From Deltaproteobacteria bacterium (lineage in GTDB: Bacteria; Desulfobacterota_B; Binatia; UBA9968), in the NCBI GenBank assembly GCA_016193385.1, contig JACPSF010000213.1:12047-26302 (forward strand): a stretch of 14,256 bases of DNA. The letters are read 5' to 3'. This document shows positions 1 through 5,914 of this stretch, piece by piece. Below the pieces are notes generated by a model. It saw nothing but the letters and a program-made list of their open reading frames with translations. It searched no databases and was not told the origin of the DNA. Position 1 is the first letter of the stretch, and the number at the start of each line of letters is the position of its first letter. A program made the translations under genes and the position numbers.

Positions 1-8
1 CGCAGCAT
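1..8 (-). CDS. rplE: Possible start of rplE (50S ribosomal protein L5), cut by window edge
   Basis: An ATG on the minus strand at 8-6 is followed by CTG and two bases of the next codon before the window ends. It lies 18 bases beyond the rplX stop codon and is preceded by a purine-rich stretch (GGAAAGAAG) that could act as a ribosome binding site. In bacterial spc operons rplE normally follows rplX, so this is the expected place for its start. Only two complete codons are visible, so the identity rests on gene order and not on protein similarity. Confidence 0.4.
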
Positions 9-26
9 CTTCTTTCCAGTTCAAAA

Positions 27-338
27 CTAATCTATAGGCTCACCGCAGTGCCGACACACGCGGAGCTTCTCGCCGTCAGCCAAAATCTTTCTTCCTACCC
101 GAACCGGCGCGTTGCACTTGTCACACATCACCATCAAATTAGAGATGTGGATGGGCGCCTCCTTCTCGACGATGCCGCTTGGCTGCTGCGGACCACGCGC
201 ACGCGCATGCCGCTTGACCAGATTCACGCGCTCGATCACAGCCGTCTGCTTACCGGGAATCACCCTCAGCACCTTGCCGGTCTTGCCTCGCTCTCTGCCA
301 GCGATCACCATCACACTGTCATTCTTGCGAATCTGCAT
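27..338 (-). CDS. rplX: 50S ribosomal protein L24
   Basis: L24 is an assembly-initiator protein that binds the 5' region of 23S rRNA on the large subunit. The 103-residue product has the normal family length. It opens with the KOW-type strand region (MQIRKNDSVMVIAGRERGKTG, residues 1-21), rich in Gly, Arg and Lys. The C-terminal half carries four cysteines in two CxxC pairs (C72/C75 and C95/C98), a zinc-ribbon-like arrangement seen in many but not all bacterial L24 proteins. The ATG at 338-336 has a modest GGAAA element about 7 bases upstream. It follows rplN after a 69-base A+T-rich spacer holding a heptamer array, which is unusually long for this operon. Identification is secure; zinc binding is inferred from the cysteine pattern. 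Confidence 0.97.
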   Translation of the reverse strand: MQIRKNDSVMVIAGRERGKTGKVLRVIPGKQTAVIERVNLVKRHARARGPQQPSGIVEKEAPIHISNLMVMCDKCNAPVRVGRKILADGEKLRVCRHCGEPID

Positions 339-344
339 GTTGTG

Positions 345-400
345 ATTTCCGATTTTAGATTTTCGATTTTTGATTCAATCCAAAATCCACAATCCACAAT
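345..400 (-). repeat. Heptamer array with inverted halves between rplN and rplX
   Basis: Read on the minus strand, 400-345 divides into eight consecutive 7-base words with no remainder: ATTGTGG, ATTGTGG, ATTTTGG, ATTGAAT, CAAAAAT, CGAAAAT, CTAAAAT, CGGAAAT. The first half follows ATTNTGG and the second half CNNAAAT, and ATTTTGG is the reverse complement of CCAAAAT. The array is therefore approximately dyad-symmetric about 372/373. The whole spacer (339-408) is about 30% G+C, far below the flanking genes. An imperfect RNA hairpin is possible. No convincing promoter or terminator is present. The array ends just before the rplX ribosome binding region. Confidence 0.75.
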
Positions 401-408
401 TTAAAGTC

Positions 409-777
409 CTAGAGTACCTCCGGTGCGAGCGAGATAATCTTCATAAACTTCTTCGCCCGAAGCTCCCGTGCCACCGGCCCGCAGATACGCGTCCCGACCG
501 GCTCCCTCTGGTTATCGATGAGAACCGCCGAGTTGTTATCGAACCGGATGTAGCTCCCATCGGGTCGGCCTAACTCCTTGGCTGTGCGCACCACGACCGC
601 TTTCATGACATCGCCCTTCTTCACTTTGGCGTTGGGGATCGCCTCCTTGACCGAGACCACAATAATATCGCCGATCGAAGCGTACTTCCGCTTTGTTCCC
701 CCCAGGACTTTGATACACTGGACCCTGCGCGCGCCCGAGTTGTCCGCCACCTCCAGCACCGTTCTCGCCTGAATCAT
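409..777 (-). CDS. rplN: 50S ribosomal protein L14
   Basis: L14 is a beta-barrel protein of the large subunit at the interface with 16S rRNA. The product begins [18 protein letters not shown] and is 122 residues, exactly the usual family length. An in-frame initiator 45 bases upstream (822) would add 15 unrelated residues. The ATG at 777-775 is preferred because of family length and because a strong Shine-Dalgarno sequence (GAGGGGAA) sits just upstream. The KVLGG(T)KRKYASIGD segment and the C-terminal [16 protein letters not shown] segment are typical. It lies 22 bases after rpsQ, so the S10 and spc operons are contiguous here, with no terminator seen between them. Confidence 0.97.
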   Translation of the reverse strand: MIQARTVLEVADNSGARRVQCIKVLGGTKRKYASIGDIIVVSVKEAIPNAKVKKGDVMKAVVVRTAKELGRPDGSYIRFDNNSAVLIDNQREPVGTRICGPVARELRAKKFMKIISLAPEVL

Positions 778-780
778 CGC

Positions 781-788
781 TTCCCCTC
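781..788 (-). promoter_or_regulatory. Strong ribosome binding site that decides the rplN start
   Basis: The minus strand reads GAGGGGAA here, ending 3 bases before the ATG at 777-775. It is a clear Shine-Dalgarno match and supports the short, family-length L14 start over the upstream in-frame initiator at 822, which lies inside the end of rpsQ. Confidence 0.7.
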
Positions 789-799
789 TCCCATGAGAT

Positions 800-1099
800 T
801 TAGACCCCGGCAGCAGAATCACTGGGCTCCTCGGCCTGTGCGGCCACAGCCCGCTCCAGGATGCGGCTGACCCGCCAACGTTTATCCCGGCTGAGAGGCC
901 GAGTCTCCTCGATGAGCACGCGATCTCCGATCTGGCACTGCTTGCCTTCGTCGTGGGCCTTCATCTTGTTCCGAACCCGAATATACTTTTTATACTTCGG
1001 ATGCATGACCATCCGTTCCACCGCGACGACGACGGTCTTTTGCATCCGGTTACTGATCACTACCCCTTGGCGCTCCTTCCGCATCCTTTCCCGGCTCAT
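800..1099 (-). CDS. rpsQ: 30S ribosomal protein S17
   Basis: S17 is a primary 16S rRNA-binding protein of the small subunit with an OB fold. The 99-residue product contains the family signature region ([20 protein letters not shown], about residues 10-29), then [19 protein letters not shown] and the [14 protein letters not shown](R)DKRWRV block. The last 15 or so residues ([16 protein letters not shown]) form a small acidic/Ala-rich tail beyond the conserved core. The first ATG (1099) has AAGGAAGGG just upstream; a second ATG at residue 6 (1084) is possible but less well supported. The gene lies 16 bases after rpmC. Confidence 0.97.
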   Translation of the reverse strand: MSRERMRKERQGVVISNRMQKTVVVAVERMVMHPKYKKYIRVRNKMKAHDEGKQCQIGDRVLIEETRPLSRDKRWRVSRILERAVAAQAEEPSDSAAGV

Positions 1100-1115
1100 A
1101 TCACCCTTCCTTAGG

Positions 1116-1304
1116 TCAGCGCGACCGCTCCCTCAAAATGGTCTCTACCCGCGCAAGATCACGCCTCGTTTCCCTGAGCTTCATCGGGTTTTCCAGCCGC
1201 GCCGTGGCCCGCCTAAGCCGCAAATGAAAGATTTCTTCTTTCAGCTCGCGGCGCTTTTGCGAAAGCTCATCCGGGCTCATCTCCCTAAGTTGCTTAGGTT
1301 CCAT
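1116..1304 (-). CDS. rpmC: 50S ribosomal protein L29
   Basis: L29 is a small helical protein beside the peptide exit tunnel, where with L23 it helps form the docking site for trigger factor and SRP. The 62-residue product has the normal length and the expected pattern: LREMSPDEL, a long charged helix with [24 protein letters not shown], then the [13 protein letters not shown] end. Its ATG (1304-1302) lies upstream of the rplP stop codon (1296-1294), giving an 11-base overlap in a different frame. Translational coupling to rplP is likely. Confidence 0.97.
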   Translation of the reverse strand: MEPKQLREMSPDELSQKRRELKEEIFHLRLRRATARLENPMKLRETRRDLARVETILRERSR

Positions 1305-1683
1305 GCGCCTCTACCCTTCGCTCGACAAATCGGGTCGCGATGGAAAGCTTATGAGACGCCAAGCGAAACGCCTCTTGAGCCAACCCGGTCTCCACCCCCT
1401 CCATCTCGAACAGGATTCTGCCGGGTTGGATCACTGCCACCCATCCCTCAAGGGCGCCCTTTCCTTTGCCCATGCGCGTCTCAGCCGGCTTCTTGGTTAT
1501 CGGTTTGTCCGGGAAGATGCGAATCCAGACCTTCCCGCCCCGCTTAAGATAGCGAGTGAGAGCCACACGAGCGGCCTCAATCTCGCGTGCGGTTAACCAC
1601 CCTCTTGCCACCGCCTTCAAGCCGTAGTCCCCGAAAGCCAGCGTCGATCCCCTCGATGCCGTTCCGCGCATCCTCCCCTTCAC
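1294..1683 (-). CDS. rplP: 50S ribosomal protein L16, short N-terminus
   Basis: L16 binds 23S rRNA near the A site and is needed for late 50S maturation. The core is well conserved: [23 protein letters not shown], then [14 protein letters not shown], then [28 protein letters not shown]. Arg70 aligns with E. coli Arg81, the residue hydroxylated by YcfD. The frame opens with GTG at 1683-1681, overlapping the rpsC stop as GTGA. At 129 residues it lacks the usual first 12 or so residues (the PKRxKxRK stretch). No equivalent is visible upstream in any of the three minus-strand frames, which are occupied by the C-terminus of S3. A second start, ATG at residue 5, would be even shorter. It could be a true lineage-specific shortening or a small deletion or assembly error. 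Confidence 0.93.
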   Translation of the reverse strand: MKGRMRGTASRGSTLAFGDYGLKAVARGWLTAREIEAARVALTRYLKRGGKVWIRIFPDKPITKKPAETRMGKGKGALEGWVAVIQPGRILFEMEGVETGLAQEAFRLASHKLSIATRFVERRVEAHGT

Positions 1684-2342
1684 ATCCCCAGGGCTGCCTT
1701 CTGCTGCTCTTCCTCTTCCGTCAAGACCTCACCGCGAAAGATCCAGGCCTTGACGCCGATCACTCCATAAGTCGTGCGCGACTCGGCAAATCCGTAACTG
1801 ATATCCGCCCTGAGGGTATGGAGCGGCACCCGGCCTTCGCGGTACCATTCGGTCCGCGCGATTTCCGTTCCCCCAAGCCTCCCCGCGCACTGAATCTTGA
1901 TCCCCTGGGCCCCCATGCGCATCGCCCGCGAGACGCTTTCCTTCATGGCCCGGCGGAAGGCTACTCGACGCTCTAGCTGGAGAGCCACGTTTTCAGAAAC
2001 GAGCTGCGCGTCGAGGTCAGGCCGGCGCACCTCGATGATGTTGAGATAGATCTCCCGATCCGTGAGGCGGGCCAGTTCCTCCTTAAGCTTTTCGATTTCC
2101 GCCCCTTTCTTGCCGATGACGATCCCGGGGCGCGCGGTATGAATATTGATCTTCGCTTTGCTCGCCGCCCGTTCTATATCGATCCGGGAGATGCCCGCGT
2201 GATAGAGGCGCTGCTTTAAAAACTTCTTGATTCTAAAATCCTCGTGGAGCAGCTTGGCATAGTCGTGACACGCGTACCACTTGGAGTCCCAAGATTCGAT
2301 AACGCCGACGCGGAAGAGTTTTGGATGCGTCTTCTGCCCCAT
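1680..2342 (-). CDS. rpsC: 30S ribosomal protein S3
   Basis: S3 lies in the small-subunit head, lines the mRNA entry channel and contributes to mRNA unwinding. The 220-residue product starts [14 protein letters not shown], has the KH type 2 domain with its GxxG loop (GKKG at residues 77-80), and ends with the conserved [20 protein letters not shown] segment. A short Glu/Gln-rich tail ([14 protein letters not shown]) follows. The ATG at 2342-2340 is preceded by a GGGGGGAG element. The gene lies 15 bases after rplV, and its stop overlaps the GTG of rplP by four bases. Confidence 0.98.
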   Translation of the reverse strand: MGQKTHPKLFRVGVIESWDSKWYACHDYAKLLHEDFRIKKFLKQRLYHAGISRIDIERAASKAKINIHTARPGIVIGKKGAEIEKLKEELARLTDREIYLNIIEVRRPDLDAQLVSENVALQLERRVAFRRAMKESVSRAMRMGAQGIKIQCAGRLGGTEIARTEWYREGRVPLHTLRADISYGFAESRTTYGVIGVKAWIFRGEVLTEEEEQQKAALGM

Positions 2343-2357
2343 AAAGATCTCCCCCCT

Positions 2358-2693
2358 CTACTCCTTCTCGTCCACGACTACCGTGATATGGCTTAGCCGC
2401 TTTCGGACGCGGGTCGCCCGGCCCATGGCGCGGGGCATGAAGCGCTTCCACATCCCGCCTTCATCCACCGTGATTCGCTTTACATAAAGCCGGTCTACAT
2501 CCACGCTCTGCGTGGCCTCCGCATTGGCCACCGCCGACCTCAGCGTCTTGGCCAGAATGGAAGCCGAGCGCTTGGGCACGAATTTAAGGATGTTCAGGGC
2601 ATCCTCAACCCTTTTCCCCCTGACCTGATCCGCCACAAGTCTTGCCTTTCGGGGAGAGAGTCGAACAAACCGGGTTATGGCTCGTGCCTCCAT
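2358..2693 (-). CDS. rplV: 50S ribosomal protein L22
   Basis: L22 spans the large subunit, and its long beta-hairpin lines the peptide exit tunnel and forms part of the macrolide-sensitive constriction. The 111-residue product (MEARAITRFVRLSPRKARL...) has normal length. The conserved VRLSPRKARLVAD-VRGK block and the hairpin region near GGMWKRFMPRAMGRATRVRKR are present. A TTG two codons upstream (2699) could also initiate. The ATG at 2693-2691 is preferred because it matches the family start and has an AGGGG element about 9 bases upstream. The gene lies 12 bases after rpsS. Confidence 0.97.
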   Translation of the reverse strand: MEARAITRFVRLSPRKARLVADQVRGKRVEDALNILKFVPKRSASILAKTLRSAVANAEATQSVDVDRLYVKRITVDEGGMWKRFMPRAMGRATRVRKRLSHITVVVDEKE

Positions 2694-2705
2694 AAGCAAA
2701 AACCC

Positions 2706-3056
2706 CTAGCTCGTCTGCGCCGGCGGCGGCTGGGGAGCCCCCGGAGCCGGACCCCGGCTCGGCCCCGTCGGCACCGTCACTTTGGCCTCTCCCTTGCGAT
2801 CGCCGGAGTGAACGTGAAACGTACGGGTCGGCGCAAACTCCCCCAGCTTGTGGCCCACCATATTTTCCGTGATGAAAACCGGGATGAATTTTCTCCCGTT
2901 GTGGACCGCGATGGTGTGGCCCACCATCTCCGGCGTGACCATAGAGCGCCGCGACCAGGTTTTCAGCACGCGCTTCTCCCGCGTCTCGTTCATGGCCTCG
3001 ATCTTTCGCCTCAGGTGATCATCCACAAAGGGCCCTTTTTTTATCGAACGTGCCAT
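2706..3056 (-). CDS. rpsS: 30S ribosomal protein S19 with Pro-rich C-terminal tail
   Basis: S19 is in the head of the small subunit, and its C-terminal tail approaches the tRNAs at the decoding side. The core ([19 protein letters not shown] ... [48 protein letters not shown], written here in part) is canonical through about residue 90. The protein is 116 residues against about 92 in E. coli. The surplus is a Pro/Gly/Ala-rich tail, including [19 protein letters not shown], after the conserved GEAKV. The gene begins 2 bases after the rplB stop codon and precedes rplV, the usual S10-operon order. The tail looks like part of the same reading frame and not a fusion to another domain. Confidence 0.97.
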   Translation of the reverse strand: MARSIKKGPFVDDHLRRKIEAMNETREKRVLKTWSRRSMVTPEMVGHTIAVHNGRKFIPVFITENMVGHKLGEFAPTRTFHVHSGDRKGEAKVTVPTGPSRGPAPGAPQPPPAQTS

Positions 3057-3058
3057 CG

Positions 3059-3886
3059 CTACCTGACCTCTCTCCGTTTCACGATATACTTATCCGACGC
3101 GTGGTTTTTCCTTGTCTTGTACCCCTTGGTCGGCTTTCCCCACGGCGTCTGGGGATGGTTTCCCTTGGACCGACCTTCCCCTCCACCGTGTGGATGATCC
3201 ACAGGGTTCATCGCCATCCCCCGTGTCACAGGTCTTCTTCCCAGCCACCGCCTTCTTCCCGCCTTCCCAAAGGAGATATTTCCCTGGTCGAGATTTCCGA
3301 CTTGTCCCACCGTTGCTCGGCACTCGGCGCGGACGTACCGGAGCTCTCCGGAGGGAAGCTTCAGAAGCGCGTAATCACCCTCCTTCGCCATCAACTGCGC
3401 GCCGCCGCCGGCGCTGCGAACGAGCTGGCCCCCCTTGCCCGTTTTGAGCTCGATATTGTGAATCACCGTCCCGACCGGGATGTACCTCATGGGAAGCGCA
3501 TTACCCGGCCTGATATCGATACGATCGCCGCCCGAGATCACTGCATCTCCCACACGAATCTGGTCTGGGGCCAAAATATATCGGCGCTCCCCGTCGGCAT
3601 AACAGAGCAGCGCGATGCGAGCGGAGCGGTTTGGATCGTACTCGATCGCCTCCACCCTGGCGGGAATGCCCGGCTTATCGCGCTTAAAATCGATGATGCG
3701 GTAAAGACGCTTGTGGCCTCCGCCTCGGTGGTCGCTCGTGATCCGGCCAGCGTTGTTTCGCCCGCCGCTGCGCTTGAGCGCAACCGCCAAACCCTTTTCC
3801 GGTTCGGTCTTGGTGATCTCCTCAAAGCCGAGCCCGGTCCGAAACCGGATTCCCGCAGAGGTGGGTCGGTAAGTTTTAATCGCCAT
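3059..3886 (-). CDS. rplB: 50S ribosomal protein L2
   Basis: L2 is a primary 23S rRNA-binding protein required for subunit association and peptidyl transferase activity. At 275 residues it has the normal length. It shows the [12 protein letters not shown] segment (39-50) followed by DHRGGGHK (52-59), the central SH3-like domain with [20 protein letters not shown], and the signature [13 protein letters not shown]. His231 in that signature corresponds to the functionally important His229 of E. coli. The basic C-terminus ([18 protein letters not shown]) is also typical. The ATG at 3886-3884 follows a 108-base spacer from rplW filled largely by a nonamer repeat array; its ribosome binding site is weak (GGAA). 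It ends 2 bases before rpsS. Confidence 0.98.
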   Translation of the reverse strand: MAIKTYRPTSAGIRFRTGLGFEEITKTEPEKGLAVALKRSGGRNNAGRITSDHRGGGHKRLYRIIDFKRDKPGIPARVEAIEYDPNRSARIALLCYADGERRYILAPDQIRVGDAVISGGDRIDIRPGNALPMRYIPVGTVIHNIELKTGKGGQLVRSAGGGAQLMAKEGDYALLKLPSGELRYVRAECRATVGQVGNLDQGNISFGKAGRRRWLGRRPVTRGMAMNPVDHPHGGGEGRSKGNHPQTPWGKPTKGYKTRKNHASDKYIVKRREVR

Positions 3887-3894
3887 CTTTCAAT

Positions 3895-3970
3895 TCCGTT
3901 CAATCCAGAGGTTCAAGCCGTTTAAATCGTTCAAACCGTTAACCGATTGAACAACTTGAACGTTTCGAAC
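3895..3970 (-). repeat. Nonamer array with inverted halves between rplW and rplB
   Basis: On the minus strand 3970-3908 splits into seven consecutive 9-base words: GTTCGAAAC, GTTCAAGTT, GTTCAATCG, GTTAACGGT, TTGAACGAT, TTAAACGGC, TTGAACCTC. After a 4-base slip there is one more word, TTGAACGGA (3903-3895). Words in the first part begin GTTCAA and those in the second begin TTGAAC, its reverse complement. They meet at GTTAAC, itself a perfect palindrome. Transcribed RNA could fold into an imperfect hairpin of about 27 pairs, but it lacks a terminal U-run, so it is not a standard terminator. The rest of the 108-base spacer (3971-3994) is ordinary G+C-rich sequence. Confidence 0.78.
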
Positions 3971-3994
3971 GCTTCCACCTCGGGCCACCTCGAT

Positions 3995-4285
3995 TTACGC
4001 GCCACCGAAAAAGTCGATTTTATCGCCCTCTTTGAGCGTCACATAGGCTTTTTTCCACTCGGGCAAACGCCCTGCGTTCCTGCCCACGCGACGGACCTTC
4101 CCAAGACAGCGCATCACCCTGACCTTGAGGACCTTCACCTTAAAGAGCGCTTCCACCGCCTTTTTCACCTCGATCTTGTTTGCGTCGGGCCGAACCTTAA
4201 AAAGCACCTGATTGGCCTTCTCTCCGAGCAGGGAGCCCTTTTCGGTGATCATCGGCGCCGGGATGATGTCGTGGGGGTCGCTCAT
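3995..4285 (-). CDS. rplW: 50S ribosomal protein L23
   Basis: L23 sits at the peptide exit and is the main anchor for trigger factor and SRP. The 96-residue product has normal length and the typical start region with PMITEKGS, the VRPDANKIEVKKAVEALFKVKV segment (in part NKIEVKKAVEALF), the basic exposed loop with GKVRRVGRNAGRLPEWKKA and the terminal LKEGDKIDFF. Its ATG overlaps the rplD stop as ATGA (4285-4282), a classic coupling arrangement. GAGAGG lies about 8 bases upstream, inside rplD. Confidence 0.97.
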   Translation of the reverse strand: MSDPHDIIPAPMITEKGSLLGEKANQVLFKVRPDANKIEVKKAVEALFKVKVLKVRVMRCLGKVRRVGRNAGRLPEWKKAYVTLKEGDKIDFFGGA

Positions 4286-4878
4286 GTCGGCAGCCTCTCT
4301 TCGAGAGCCCGCAGGGACGCCTCGGTCAAAATGAGGTGCTCGTAGCGCAACAAATCGTAGACGTTAAGGCCCTCGACCCGGAGCACCTTTACCCCGGGAA
4401 GATTCCGCGTCGACCGCTCAATCTTTTCATCCGGCTGGGGGATCACGAGCAGGGCACTCTTGACCTGAAGACCCTCAAGCAGCTTGCGCATGAGCTTGGT
4501 CTTGGACTCCTCGATCTCCAGCTTCTCTAGGACGATGATCTTTCCATCCTGCTTCTTGAGACTCAAGGCCGAGAACAACGCTTCCCGCCGCGCCCGTTTG
4601 GGCAGCCGGTAGGAATAGTCTTTCGGCAGCGGTCCAAAGATCGTCCCGCCTCCAACCCAGACCGGCGACCGGATGCTCCCGGCGCGCGCCCTCCCCGTCC
4701 CCTTCTGCCGCCAGGGCTTTTTCCCTCCGCCCCGAACGAGGCCGCGGGTTTTGGTCGAGGCGGTGCCCGCACGGCGACTGCTCATCTGCATGTTGACCAC
4801 TTGCTGGAGCAGATAAGGGCGAGTCTTTACCCCGAAGATTTCCTCCTTCAACTCAGGATGGATCACCCGAGCTTCCAT
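4282..4878 (-). CDS. rplD: 50S ribosomal protein L4
   Basis: L4 reaches the peptide tunnel constriction through its extended loop. In E. coli it also represses the S10 operon; whether that occurs here cannot be seen. The 198-residue product is close to the usual length of about 200. The tunnel loop region is well conserved: RRAGTASTKTRG, then GGGKKPWRQKGTGRARAGS and IRSPVWVGGG (residues about 35-77). The Leu/Lys-rich C-terminal half with KTKLMRKLLEGL is typical. The ATG (4878-4876) directly abuts the rplC stop codon with no intervening base, and the end overlaps rplW by four bases. Confidence 0.98.
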   Translation of the reverse strand: MEARVIHPELKEEIFGVKTRPYLLQQVVNMQMSSRRAGTASTKTRGLVRGGGKKPWRQKGTGRARAGSIRSPVWVGGGTIFGPLPKDYSYRLPKRARREALFSALSLKKQDGKIIVLEKLEIEESKTKLMRKLLEGLQVKSALLVIPQPDEKIERSTRNLPGVKVLRVEGLNVYDLLRYEHLILTEASLRALEERLPT

Positions 4879-5517
4879 CTACTTTCTCCCCTTCGCCGCG
4901 CGCCGGACCAAAACGATACCCCGTTTGGGACCGGGGACGGATCCTTTGACCAGCAGCAAATGAGTCTCGGGTCGAACATCGACGACCTCAAGGTTCTGGA
5001 CCGAAACCTTCTCGTTCCCCCAATGGCCCGCCATCCTCTTTCCCTTGAATACGCGTCCGGGGAAGGAGCGGTTGCCAATCGATCCACCGTGGCGAAAATA
5101 TTCATGCGTGCCGTGAGAAGCGGGAAAACCGCTAAACCCCCATCGCTTGATCACGCCAGTAAAACCTCTTCCCTTCGATGTCCCGGCGACATCGATCCGG
5201 TCTCCGGCCTTGAAAATGTCGGAGACCTTAATCTCTTGGCCGACTGCTAACTGCGAGATGTCTTCCGACCGAAACTCGCGTAAAACCTGAAACGCCCCCT
5301 TACCCGCCTTCCGCATGTGTCCCTGCTGGGCCTTATTGACCCTGTGGCCCTTCTGGCTCCCAAAACCCATCTGAACGGCATCATAACCATCCCGCGCGGC
5401 TTCCTTTTTCTGCACCACGACACAGGGTCCGGCTTGAATCACGGTAACCGGCACCACGCTCCCGTCGGGCGCGAAGACCTGCGTCGTCCCGATTTTTTTT
5501 CCTATGAGTCCGTTCAT
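4879..5517 (-). CDS. rplC: 50S ribosomal protein L3
   Basis: L3 is an early-assembling 23S rRNA-binding protein whose extension reaches towards the peptidyl transferase centre. Starting at [15 protein letters not shown] the product is 212 residues, as expected. The signature region [19 protein letters not shown], the centre-facing loop [18 protein letters not shown] and [17 protein letters not shown] are all present. A TTG five codons upstream (5532) is open but falls inside the heptamer array and does not match the family start. The ribosome binding site at the ATG (5517) is weak. A 73-base A+T-rich spacer separates it from rpsJ. Confidence 0.97.
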   Translation of the reverse strand: MNGLIGKKIGTTQVFAPDGSVVPVTVIQAGPCVVVQKKEAARDGYDAVQMGFGSQKGHRVNKAQQGHMRKAGKGAFQVLREFRSEDISQLAVGQEIKVSDIFKAGDRIDVAGTSKGRGFTGVIKRWGFSGFPASHGTHEYFRHGGSIGNRSFPGRVFKGKRMAGHWGNEKVSVQNLEVVDVRPETHLLLVKGSVPGPKRGIVLVRRAAKGRK

Positions 5518-5525
5518 AAGAATGA

Positions 5526-5588
5526 ATCTCAAATTTCAAAACTCATATCTCAAATCAAATCTGCCATGTGAGATCTGAAATCTGAGAT
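5526..5588 (-). repeat. Heptamer array with inverted halves between rpsJ and rplC
   Basis: On the minus strand 5588-5526 is nine consecutive 7-base words in perfect register: ATCTCAG, ATTTCAG, ATCTCAC, ATGGCAG, ATTTGAT, TTGAGAT, ATGAGTT, TTGAAAT, TTGAGAT. The outer words of one end (ATCTCAG, ATTTCAG) are the reverse complements of those at the other end (TTGAGAT, TTGAAAT), except for one base that becomes a G.U pair in RNA. The transcript could form a long imperfect hairpin centred near 5557. The spacer is about 33% G+C. It ends 8 bases before the rplC ATG, so folding could influence rplC initiation. Confidence 0.8.
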
Positions 5589-5590
5589 CG

Positions 5591-5899
5591 CTACTGGAGC
5601 TTGATCTCCACATCCACGCCGGCCGCAAGATCCAGCTTGCCCAAGGCGTCGATCGTCTGCTGGGTCGGTTCCAGGATATCCAGCAAACGCTTATGGGTCC
5701 GAATTTCAAATTGCTCTCTGGACTTCTTGTCGACATGCGGGGAACGGTTCACGGTAAAGCGCTCAATCCGAGTGGGCAGAGGGATGGGTCCCGCCACCCT
5801 TCCCCCGGTCCGCTTAACCGTCTCCACGATCTCCCCGACCGACTGGTCCAAGACCCGGTGATCATACGCCTTTAAGCGAATACGAATCTTCTCGTTCAT
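5591..5899 (-). CDS. rpsJ: 30S ribosomal protein S10 (NusE)
   Basis: S10 is a head protein of the small subunit and also, as NusE with NusB, part of the transcription antitermination complex on rRNA operons. The 102-residue product has the standard length and sequence: [49 protein letters not shown] (in part [13 protein letters not shown]) and the ending [12 protein letters not shown]. It begins only 15 bases after the fusA stop, where tuf is found in many bacteria. Thus fusA and the S10 cluster appear to be one transcription unit. The ribosome binding site is weak (GAG). Confidence 0.98.
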   Translation of the reverse strand: MNEKIRIRLKAYDHRVLDQSVGEIVETVKRTGGRVAGPIPLPTRIERFTVNRSPHVDKKSREQFEIRTHKRLLDILEPTQQTIDALGKLDLAAGVDVEIKLQ

Positions 5900-5914
5900 A
5901 CGGCACTCAAGATT

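Noticed and set aside
345..385. Possible promoter TTGAAT ... TAAAAT inside the rplN-rplX spacer
   Set aside because: The spacing is 15 bases and the hexamers are simply words of the heptamer array, so the match is not independent evidence.
778..822. L14 starting at 822 with 15 extra residues
   Set aside because: It overlaps the end of rpsQ, does not match the family, and a strong ribosome site fits the start at 777.
3050..3925. Long open frame on the plus strand opposite rplB (291 codons), and similar plus-strand frames at 861-1547, 8633-9550 and 11534-12235
   Set aside because: Each lies antisense to a strongly conserved ribosomal or polymerase gene, has no recognisable domain and is expected in G+C-rich coding DNA.
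5526..5590. Promoter or terminator in the rpsJ-rplC spacer
   Set aside because: There is no hexamer pair with good spacing, and no T-run follows the imperfect stem.
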